From: Gemmatimonadota bacterium | GTDB lineage: Bacteria; Gemmatimonadota; Gemmatimonadetes; Gemmatimonadales; GWC2-71-9 | Direction: 5' to 3' | Assembly (NCBI GenBank): GCA_016713785.1 | Contig: JADJOM010000001.1 | Location: 868,001-932,000, forward strand | Length of the DNA: 64,000 bases | Shown: positions 33,534 to 40,452 of the stretch, piece after piece | Position numbering within the stretch: the first letter of the stretch is position 1 | Layout: every line of letters begins with the position of its first letter | Notes under the pieces: generated by a model | What the model was told of the DNA's origin: nothing | Seen by the model: the letters and a program-made list of their open reading frames with translations, nothing else | Databases searched by the model: none | Program-made: the position numbers and the translations under genes

Positions 33534-36500
33534 ATGCGGCGGCTCGGGATTCTCCTTTTCTGCCTCCTCCCCCTGTTTGCCGGGCGGGTCGCCCCGGTGG
33601 CCGCCCAGGTCGGGGTCACCACCGACATCCTCACGGGCACCGTGACCGACACCTCCGGCACGCCGCTCACTGGCGCCACCATCGAGGCGGTCTCCCTCGA
33701 AACCGGGCATACCCGGAGCGCCAGCACGGATGGCCGCGGCCGGTACCGCATCCTCTTCCCGGACGGGGGCGGGCGGTACCAGCTGTTCGTGAAGCAGATC
33801 GGGCACGCGCCAGCCCGGCGACAGCTGGAGCGGGCCGGCGACGACGACCGCCTCTTCGCGGACTTCCGGCTGGTCCCGCAGGCGGTGGCGCTGGAGGAGC
33901 TGGTGGTCTCCGGCCGGCGGCAGAATTTCAATGACCCCCGGCCGACGCCGGGCTCCACCGAGACGGTGCAGTCCCCCGACCGGCTGGCGCGACTCCCGCT
34001 CGACGCCGGCGACCTCAACGCCATCGCCGCGCTGGCCGCCGGGGTGGTGAGCATCTCCGGGACCGATTCCACGGCCGCGTCGTTTTCCGTGGCCGGCCAG
34101 CGCAGCAGCGCCAACAGCACCACGCTCGACGGCCTGACCTTCGGCGCCTCGAGCATCCCGCAGGACGCGGTGCGGAGCACCCGGGTGGTGACCAACACCT
34201 ACGACGTGTCGCGGGGCCAGTTCAGCGGCGGCCTGATCGCGTCCACCACCCGGAGCGGCACGCGGATCTTCCAGGGCACCGTGAACGGCAGCCTGCGCGA
34301 CCCGGCGCTCGCGGTGATCCCCGACAGCGTCACCAACCAGCCCCAGGCCCAGCAGCAGCTCTCGTTCGGGGTGGGCGGCCCGCTCATCACCAACCGGCTC
34401 TTCGGCTTCGGGGCCGGGCAGGTGCGGCACCGCGGCAACGACCTGATCACGCTGCTCACCCTGGCGGACGGCGGCGCCGAACGATACGGCGTGGCGCAGG
34501 ACTCGCTCGACCGCTACACCACGATCCTCGGCGGGCTCAACGTCCCCTTCACCACCGGGGCCGTGCCCGACGACCGCTCGGGCACCGACTGGTCGGGCAT
34601 CGGGCGGCTGGACCTGCTGCTGGGCGAGCGGCACACGCTCACCTTCCGCGGCGACTGGCGCCAGAGCAGCGATGCCCCGGCGCGGCTGGCGCCGCTGGCG
34701 CCCCCGGCCAGCGGCGGCCGCACCTCGAGCCGCAGCGGCGGCGGGATGCTGCAGCTCAGCTCGCGGTTCGGGCAGAGCCTGCTCAACGAGGCGAAGGTCT
34801 ACCTCTCCGGCAGCCGCAACCGCGGCGCACCGTACCTGCAGCTCCCCGCGGGGCGGGTACAGCTCAGCTCCGCGCTCGACGACGGCACCCTCAGCACCTC
34901 GAGCCTCTCCTTCGGCGGCAACCCGGGCTTTCCCCAGCGCGGCCACAGCAGCGCCTTCGAGGCCACCAACGAGCTGAGCTGGCTCTCCGGGGAAGCGAGC
35001 CACCGGGTGAAGCTGGGGCTGTTCTACACCACGGCCCGCACCACCCAGGAGGTCGCCAGCAACCAGCTCGGCACCTTCACCTTCGAGACGCTGGCCGACC
35101 TCGAGGCGGGGCGTCCGTCGCTCTTCACCCGGACCCTCGGCGCCGACCAGCGCACCGGCCGCAGTGCCACCGCCGCCGCCTACCTGGGTGACACCTGGCG
35201 CCTGAACCAGGCCTGGCAGCTCACCTTCGGCGTGCGCGGCGAGCACTCCTGGTTCGGGGATGCACCCGCGTACAACGCGACGGTGGACTCCCTCTTCGGC
35301 CTGCGCACCGACCGGCTGCCACGGGAGACCCACCTGAGCCCGCGGCTCGGGTTCACCTGGACGCCCCCCTCGACGGATGGGCCGCCCGGCTGGATCGTGC
35401 GGGGCGGCTTCGGGGAATTCCGCAGCCCGGTGCCCGCCCAGCTGGCGGTGGCGGCCCAGGCCGCGAGCGGCACGAGCAACGGCCAGACCCAGCTGGTGTG
35501 CGCCGGCGCCGCGGCGCCCATCCCCGACTGGACGGCGATGGCCGCCGACCCGGCGGCGATCCCGACCGCCTGCGTGGGTGGCCTCCCCGGGGGGCCCCGG
35601 GACGACCTCCCGTCGATCACCGCCTTTGCCCCCGGGTTCACGGCGCCACGGGTGTGGCGCGGCTCCTTCGGCGTGCAGCGACGGGCCGGGCTCCTGACCT
35701 ATGGCGTGGACCTGAGCGCCGGCGTCGGCGTGAGCCAGCAGGGCTTCCGCGACCGGAACATCGGGGCCAGCCAGTTCGCGCTGGCCGGCGAGGGCGGCCG
35801 CCAGGTGTTCGTGCCGGCCAGCGCGTTCGACACGGCGAGCGGGGTGACCACGCTGACCGCCTCCCGGCTCGACCCGGGCTTCGGCCAGGTCTTCGCCGCG
35901 GTGTCCGACCTGACCACCCGGTCGGTGCAGGCGGTGTTCTCCTTCGGCGGCATCATCGGCAAGGGCGTGACCCTCTCCGGGTCCTACACCCTGGCGCACA
36001 CCACCGACGAGTCGTCGTCGGGCGACTTCGGCGGCGGGCGCGGCTTTGCCTCGCAGACCGCGGGCCGCCAGCTCTACGCCAGCGGGCGCAGCGTGAGCGA
36101 CTTCGACCGGCGGCATTCGATCGTCACCACGCTGACGGTGCCGGTGGCCCGGGGCTTCGAGATCACCGCGATCGGCCGGGCCTCCTCGGGCACCCCGTAC
36201 ACCCCGGGCGCGGCGGGCGACCTCAACGGTGACGGCTCGCGCAACGACCGCGCGTTCATCTTCGACCCGGCGACCACCGCGGACCCGGCGCTCGCCGCCG
36301 CCATGGACCGGCTGCTCGCGGCGGCCCCCGCCGGCGCGCGCGACTGCCTGCGCCGCCAGCTGGGGTCCATCGCCGACCGCAACAGCTGCCGGGGCCCGTG
36401 GCAGCCGTCGTTCGACCTGCAGCTCAACTGGAAGCCCAGCATGCTGGGCCTCGACCAGCGGCTCACCATCTCGCTGCTGACCTCAAACCTGCTGGCGGGG

Positions 36501-37286
36501 ATGGACCAGCTGTTCCATGACGACGACCACCTGCACGGCTGGGGGCAGTTCTCGCGGCCCGACCCGACCCTGCTCACGGTCCGCGGCTTCGACGCCGCCA
36601 CCCAGCAGTTCGTCTACGACGTGAACGAGCGCTTCGGCGACATCCGCGGCACCCAGACCTTCCGGCAGCCCTTCCAGGTCGGGCTGCAGCTGCGGCTGGC
36701 GCTCGGTGGCAGCTCGCTGTTCGGCGGGGGGCCGGGTGGCTTCGGGGGGCCCGGTGGCCCGGGCGGTCCCGGCGGTCCCGGCGGCCCAGGCGGCTTCGGT
36801 GGCCCGCCGCCGGGCGGGTTCGGCGGCCCGCCGGCCGGTGGCCCCCCGCCCGAGGCCGCGGCTGGGGCGGCGGGCGCGGGGGCCGCGCCGGCGGCGCAGC
36901 CGACCTTCGCGAGCCGGATCACCCAGGCACTCCGTGACCCGGTCGAGCCGATCATCGCGCTCAACATCGCGCTCCGGCTCACCGACGACCAGCTGGCCAG
37001 GCTGCAGGGGCTGAGCACGGAGTTCGCGGCCCGTCGCGACACGCTTGGCACCGACATCCAGAAGGAGATCGAAGGGATGGGGCGCGACCCGGACCGGGCG
37101 GTGCTCTTCTCGATGATCCGCAGCCGGATGGAGCACGGGCGGGAGATGTCGCAGGGGATCCTCGACCGCGCCAAGGCGGTGCTGACGGCCGAGCAGTGGG
37201 CCCAGCTGCCCGAAGAGGCCAAGGTCCTGCCCCGCTTCGGCGGGCCCGGGGGCCCAGGGGGGCCGGGCGGTCGGCCGCCGCAGTAG
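33534..37286 (+). CDS. Oar-like TonB-dependent receptor fused to a C-terminal Spy-like domain
   Basis: 1250 residues. Signal peptide (cleavage about residue 25), a carboxypeptidase-regulatory-like beta-sandwich (about 32-115: GTVTDTSGTPLTGATIEAVS), a plug (about 150-245, with VAGQRSSANSTTLDGL) and a large outer-membrane barrel to about residue 1060, whose last strand appears to be FQVGLQLRLALG. After it come a repeated Gly-Pro-Gly/Phe linker (about 1062-1107), an Ala/Pro stretch and a helical domain (about 1125-1235) with LRLTDDQLARLQGL and VLTAEQWAQLPEE, which matches the Spy/CpxP LTxxQ pattern. A domain after the barrel is unusual and would sit in the periplasm. The substrate is unknown. 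ATG at 33534 is the start of the signal peptide. Confidence 0.85.
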   Translation: MRRLGILLFCLLPLFAGRVAPVAAQVGVTTDILTGTVTDTSGTPLTGATIEAVSLETGHTRSASTDGRGRYRILFPDGGGRYQLFVKQIGHAPARRQLERAGDDDRLFADFRLVPQAVALEELVVSGRRQNFNDPRPTPGSTETVQSPDRLARLPLDAGDLNAIAALAAGVVSISGTDSTAASFSVAGQRSSANSTTLDGLTFGASSIPQDAVRSTRVVTNTYDVSRGQFSGGLIASTTRSGTRIFQGTVNGSLRDPALAVIPDSVTNQPQAQQQLSFGVGGPLITNRLFGFGAGQVRHRGNDLITLLTLADGGAERYGVAQDSLDRYTTILGGLNVPFTTGAVPDDRSGTDWSGIGRLDLLLGERHTLTFRGDWRQSSDAPARLAPLAPPASGGRTSSRSGGGMLQLSSRFGQSLLNEAKVYLSGSRNRGAPYLQLPAGRVQLSSALDDGTLSTSSLSFGGNPGFPQRGHSSAFEATNELSWLSGEASHRVKLGLFYTTARTTQEVASNQLGTFTFETLADLEAGRPSLFTRTLGADQRTGRSATAAAYLGDTWRLNQAWQLTFGVRGEHSWFGDAPAYNATVDSLFGLRTDRLPRETHLSPRLGFTWTPPSTDGPPGWIVRGGFGEFRSPVPAQLAVAAQAASGTSNGQTQLVCAGAAAPIPDWTAMAADPAAIPTACVGGLPGGPRDDLPSITAFAPGFTAPRVWRGSFGVQRRAGLLTYGVDLSAGVGVSQQGFRDRNIGASQFALAGEGGRQVFVPASAFDTASGVTTLTASRLDPGFGQVFAAVSDLTTRSVQAVFSFGGIIGKGVTLSGSYTLAHTTDESSSGDFGGGRGFASQTAGRQLYASGRSVSDFDRRHSIVTTLTVPVARGFEITAIGRASSGTPYTPGAAGDLNGDGSRNDRAFIFDPATTADPALAAAMDRLLAAAPAGARDCLRRQLGSIADRNSCRGPWQPSFDLQLNWKPSMLGLDQRLTISLLTSNLLAGMDQLFHDDDHLHGWGQFSRPDPTLLTVRGFDAATQQFVYDVNERFGDIRGTQTFRQPFQVGLQLRLALGGSSLFGGGPGGFGGPGGPGGPGGPGGPGGFGGPPPGGFGGPPAGGPPPEAAAGAAGAGAAPAAQPTFASRITQALRDPVEPIIALNIALRLTDDQLARLQGLSTEFAARRDTLGTDIQKEIEGMGRDPDRAVLFSMIRSRMEHGREMSQGILDRAKAVLTAEQWAQLPEEAKVLPRFGGPGGPGGPGGRPPQ

Positions 37287-37287
37287 G

Positions 37288-37854
37288 TCAGGCCGGCGTC
37301 GGATCCTCCAGCGACCGCCAGAGATACCAGGCGGCGCTGGTGCGGTAGGGGCGGAAGCGCTCGCCCAGGCGTTCCAGCCGCGAGCGCGCCCGGACGCGAT
37401 ACAGCCGCTCCGCGGCGCGCTGGATGCCGCCGTCCCCGACCGGCCAGACGTCCGGCCGCTCAAGCGAGAAGATCAGGAACATCTCGGCGGTCCACACCCC
37501 GACGCCCTTCACCTGCACCAGTCGCTCGATCACCGCCGCATCGGACAGGCGGCCGAGTCCGCGCAGGCCACCCGCCTCGGCGAACCGCGCCAGCTCGCGC
37601 ACATACGACGCCTTCGCCCGGGAGAGGCCGGCGCGCCGCAGCCGCCGCAAGTCGGCGCTGGCCAGGGCCGCCGGACGGATCGGGACCAGCTCCGCCAGCC
37701 GGGCCAGGATGCTCGCCGCCGCCTTGCCGGAGATCTGCTGCGACACGATGGCGTCGACCAGGGCCGGGAAGGGAGGCTGGGGCGTGATCGCCGGCGGGCG
37801 GTGCCGGGCCACCAGGTCGGCCATGATGGGGCAGGAAAGGAGCGGCGGGTGCAT
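37288..37854 (-). CDS. AlkA-type DNA-3-methyladenine glycosylase (HhH-GPD)
   Basis: 188 residues of the HhH-GPD superfamily. The hairpin VKGVGVWTAEMFLIF (about 110-124) is followed by the catalytic aspartate in VWPVGDGGIQRA (Asp about residue 139). SQQISGKAA near residue 38 is the typical early motif of AlkA-like enzymes. It removes alkylated bases from DNA as the first step of base excision repair. The protein is the short form without the AlkA N-terminal domain. The start at 37854 is preceded 6 nt upstream by TAGATT. Convergent with the TonB-receptor gene (1-bp gap) and divergent from the phenylalanine leader. Confidence 0.88.
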   Translation of the reverse strand: MHPPLLSCPIMADLVARHRPPAITPQPPFPALVDAIVSQQISGKAAASILARLAELVPIRPAALASADLRRLRRAGLSRAKASYVRELARFAEAGGLRGLGRLSDAAVIERLVQVKGVGVWTAEMFLIFSLERPDVWPVGDGGIQRAAERLYRVRARSRLERLGERFRPYRTSAAWYLWRSLEDPTPA

Positions 37855-37860
37855 GGGCAG

Positions 37861-37866
37861 AATCTA
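37861..37866 (-). promoter_or_regulatory. -10 box 6 nt before the glycosylase start (leaderless type)
   Basis: On the minus strand TAGATT ends 6 nt before the ATG at 37854, with no ribosome site in between. Same geometry as at 6953, 37945 and 46455. Confidence 0.5.
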
Positions 37867-37908
37867 CCCGGGGACGTGACCCCGACGGCCAGCGGGCGGG
37901 CGCGGCCC

Positions 37909-37938
37909 TTGACACCCCTCGGGTATGCATCGTACCGT
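37909..37938 (+). promoter_or_regulatory. Promoter of the phenylalanine leader/attenuator
   Basis: Perfect -35 TTGACA (37909-37914), an 18-bp spacer and -10 TACCGT (37933-37938). Transcription would begin at about 37945, which is also the likely leader-peptide start codon. Confidence 0.65.
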
Positions 37939-37944
37939 ATGTCC

Positions 37945-38028
37945 ATGCGGTGCACTGAGCGATTCGGCTTCTTCTTCTCGTTTACCACGCCCGGCGGCGC
38001 GTCGTCGTCCGGTGCGGGGAAGCCCTGA
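37945..38028 (+). CDS. Phe-rich leader peptide of a transcription attenuator
   Basis: 27-codon leader (29 if ATG at 37939 is used). Codons 7-13 read F-G-F-F-F-S-F, five phenylalanines in seven positions (37963-37983), and the peptide ends at TGA 38026-38028. It is the same kind of sequence as PheL of enterobacteria. If charged tRNA-Phe is scarce, the ribosome stalls at these codons and leaves the downstream antiterminator strand free; if it is plentiful, the ribosome moves on to the stop codon and covers that strand. No ribosome site is visible upstream; the -10 box lies 6 nt before ATG 37945, suggesting leaderless translation. Confidence 0.8.
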   Translation: MRCTERFGFFFSFTTPGGASSSGAGKP

Positions 38029-38062
38029 CGCTCCCTGTCACCCGGATCCCGACGCCCCGCCG
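37992..38062 (+). promoter_or_regulatory. Antiterminator pairing of the phenylalanine attenuator
   Basis: Bases 37992-38003, inside the leader reading frame just after the Phe codons, are complementary to 38051-38062 at 11 of 12 positions (one C:C mismatch). The latter segment contains the 5' arm of the terminator hairpin, so the two structures exclude each other. A ribosome at the leader stop codon would mask 37992-38003 and favour termination. Confidence 0.7.
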
Positions 38063-38082
38063 ATGACCGGCGGGGCGTTTTT
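38052..38082 (+). terminator. Rho-independent attenuator terminator
   Basis: Perfect 11-bp stem (38052-38062 with 38068-38078), 5-nt loop, then a T-run (TTTTT at 38078-38082, TTT again at 38084-38086). It ends 20 bp before the fusion gene start and is the only hairpin in the window with a good T-run. Confidence 0.9.
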
Positions 38083-38106
38083 GTTTGTCCATCCGTGGAG
38101 TGGAAC

Positions 38107-39813
38107 ATGCGCGTGGCGATTCAGGGCACCCGGGGTGCCTTCAGCGAGGCGGCGGCCCGGCAGCAGTGGCCGGACCTGGAGACCATCAGCTGTCGTGAGG
38201 TCGGTGATGCCGTGGCCGCGGTGCGGGCCGGCGAGGCCGAGGCGGGCTGCCTGGCCATCGAGAACTCGCTGGTCGGGTCGGTGACCCCGACCTACGACCT
38301 GCTGCAGGAGGCCTTCGGCGAGGGCGACCTCACGCTCTCCCGCGAGATCCTCCTCCCGGTGCACCACAGCATCATGGGTGTCCCGGGGGCGCGGCTCGAG
38401 CAGGTGACCCGGGTGCTCTCCCACCCGGTGGCCTTGGGCCAGTGCCGCATCTGGCTGGCGCGCCACCTGCCCAATGCCACGCTGGTGAATGCCTGGGACA
38501 CCGCGGGGAGCGCGGAGATCGTGGCCAGGGCGGGCGACCCGACCCAGGCCGCCATCTGCTCCCGCCACGCCGCGGACGCCTACGGGCTGTCGGTGTTCGA
38601 GGAGCGCATCGAGGACGACCCGACCAACCAGACCCGGTTCCTGACCTTCACCCGCGCCGAGCTGTCCACTCCCGAGCCGGCCGACAGCACGCTGCCGCAG
38701 AAGACCTCGCTGATCGTATGGACCGATCACCGCCCCGGGATGCTCGCGGCGGTGCTGCAGGCCTTCGCCGGCCGGGGCGTGAACCTCACCAGCCTGCAGT
38801 CGCGGCCGGAGCGCTCCGCGCCGTGGACCTACCGCTTCTACTTCGATGTCGAGGGGGGCCGGCTGGAGCCACGGCTGCAGGAGGCGCTGGAGGCCATCGA
38901 GGCGCTGGCGTCGCGGATCGTGATCCTGGGGAGCTACGCCGCGTGGCAGGGGGAGGGCGCGGTGGTGGGCCCCGTGGCCGCGCGCCCGCCCCACCTGCGG
39001 CCCAAGCCCGACCTGCCGCTGTTCGACCGGCGCCAGAAGCCCGAGGGGACGATCGTGAAGGTCGGGGCGGTGGAGATCGGCGGCGCCCGGCCGGTGCTCA
39101 TCGCCGGCCCCTGCTCCGTCGAGGGCGAGGAGATGATCCTCCGCACCGCCGAGCTGGTGGCGCAGGCCGGCGCGGACATGCTGCGCGGCGGCGCCTTCAA
39201 GCCGCGCACCTCGCCCTATGACTTCCAGGGACTGGGCGTGAAGGGGCTCAAGTTCCTGGCCGAGGCGCGGGAGCGCTCCGGCCTGCCCGTCGTCACCGAG
39301 GTGATGAGCTGGGAGGAGGTGCCACTGGTGGCACGCTACGCCGACATGCTGCAGATCGGCGCGCGCAACATGCAGAACTTCGCGCTGCTGCGGGCCGCGG
39401 GGCGGAGCGGCAAGCCGATCCTGCTCAAGCGCGGGGGCGGCGCCACGCTCGAGGAGTGGCTGCATGCGGCCGAATACATTCTGTCCCATGGCAACCCCAA
39501 CGTGGTGCTGTGCGAGCGCGGCATCCGCACCTTCGAGCGGGCCACCCGGCACACCCTGGACCTGAACGCCGTGGCGCTGGTGCGGGAGCGCACCCACCTC
39601 CCGGTGCTCGCCGATCCGAGCCATGCCGCGGGGGTGCGCAGCATCGTGCCGGCCCTCACCCTGGCCGGGCTGGCCGCCGGCGCGCAGGGGGCGATCATCG
39701 AGGTCCACCCCGACCCCGACCACGCCCTGAGCGATGGCGCCCAGAGCCTTGACGTGCCGACCTTTGCTCGGCTGGCGGCCCAGATCCGCGCCCTGGAACC
39801 GGTGGGCGCCTGA
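38107..39813 (+). CDS. Prephenate dehydratase-ACT-DAHP synthase fusion
   Basis: 568 residues joining two aromatic pathway enzymes. Residues about 1-185 are prephenate dehydratase (QGTRGAFSEAAA; IENSLVGSV; catalytic Thr in NQTRFLTF). Residues about 200-280 are an ACT domain with PGMLAAVL and LQSRP, close to the Phe-binding GALV and ESRP motifs. Residues about 320-565 are DAHP synthase of the type I-beta class (IAGPCSVEGEEM, KPRTSPYDFQGLG, KRGGGAT, CERGIRTFE, DPSHAAGVR). It therefore makes the first step of the shikimate pathway and the committed step to phenylpyruvate, probably with Phe feedback through ACT. A GGAG site 6 nt before ATG 38107 decides the start. Preceded by an attenuator. Confidence 0.93.
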   Translation: MRVAIQGTRGAFSEAAARQQWPDLETISCREVGDAVAAVRAGEAEAGCLAIENSLVGSVTPTYDLLQEAFGEGDLTLSREILLPVHHSIMGVPGARLEQVTRVLSHPVALGQCRIWLARHLPNATLVNAWDTAGSAEIVARAGDPTQAAICSRHAADAYGLSVFEERIEDDPTNQTRFLTFTRAELSTPEPADSTLPQKTSLIVWTDHRPGMLAAVLQAFAGRGVNLTSLQSRPERSAPWTYRFYFDVEGGRLEPRLQEALEAIEALASRIVILGSYAAWQGEGAVVGPVAARPPHLRPKPDLPLFDRRQKPEGTIVKVGAVEIGGARPVLIAGPCSVEGEEMILRTAELVAQAGADMLRGGAFKPRTSPYDFQGLGVKGLKFLAEARERSGLPVVTEVMSWEEVPLVARYADMLQIGARNMQNFALLRAAGRSGKPILLKRGGGATLEEWLHAAEYILSHGNPNVVLCERGIRTFERATRHTLDLNAVALVRERTHLPVLADPSHAAGVRSIVPALTLAGLAAGAQGAIIEVHPDPDHALSDGAQSLDVPTFARLAAQIRALEPVGA

Positions 39814-40382
39814 TGCGGTCGATGCCCGCGCTGCTGGTCTTCGATGGCTTTGCCGACTGGGAGGCGGCCTTCGCGATCGCCGAGCTCCGCCGCTCCGGCC
39901 ACCACCAGGTGCTCACCCTGGGCCTCACCGGGGAGCCGGTGGTCTCCATGGGCGGGCTCACCGTCCTCCCCGACGAGGACATCGCCGAGGTGGACCCGGA
40001 GCAGGTCCGGCTGCTCATCCTGCCCGGGGGCGACCGCTGGGAGACCGCGCCCCCCGACGAGCACCTGCAGGCCCTGCTCGCCACGCTGATCCGGGCCAGG
40101 ACCCCGGTCGCGGCCATCTGCGGGGCCACGGTGGCGCTGGCGCGGGGCGGGTTCCTGGCCGGGCGGAAGCACACCAGCAACGGCCCCGACTACCTCGCCG
40201 AGCAGGCGCCGGGCTACGCCGGCGCGGAAGGGTATGTCGAATCGCTGGCGGTGCGCGACCGCGGCCTGATCACCGCCAGCGGGCTCGGGGCCCTGGAGTT
40301 TGCCCGCGAGATCTTCGAGGAACTGGGGGTGTTCACGCCGGAGGAACGGGAGGAGTGGTACCGGCTGTTCAAGGGGCGGTAG
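39813..40382 (+). CDS. DJ-1/PfpI-family protein
   Basis: 189 residues with the DJ-1/PfpI glutamine-amidotransferase-like fold. The nucleophile elbow is AAICGATVAL (Cys about residue 107), and VFDGFADWEAAF near the N-terminus supplies the conserved acidic residue (Glu in DWEAA). The family covers deglycase/protease-like and stress proteins; the closest annotated forms are glutamine amidotransferase-like proteins of unknown substrate. The start codon overlaps the stop of the DAHP synthase fusion by 1 bp (TGATG), so it is co-expressed under the phenylalanine attenuator. Confidence 0.85.
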   Translation: MRSMPALLVFDGFADWEAAFAIAELRRSGHHQVLTLGLTGEPVVSMGGLTVLPDEDIAEVDPEQVRLLILPGGDRWETAPPDEHLQALLATLIRARTPVAAICGATVALARGGFLAGRKHTSNGPDYLAEQAPGYAGAEGYVESLAVRDRGLITASGLGALEFAREIFEELGVFTPEEREEWYRLFKGR

Positions 40383-40452
40383 GGAGGCCGTGGAGTCGGA
40401 CATCGCGGCCCGGCCCCTTGCCAAGCCGGGGATCCGCGCCGAAGCTCCCTGC

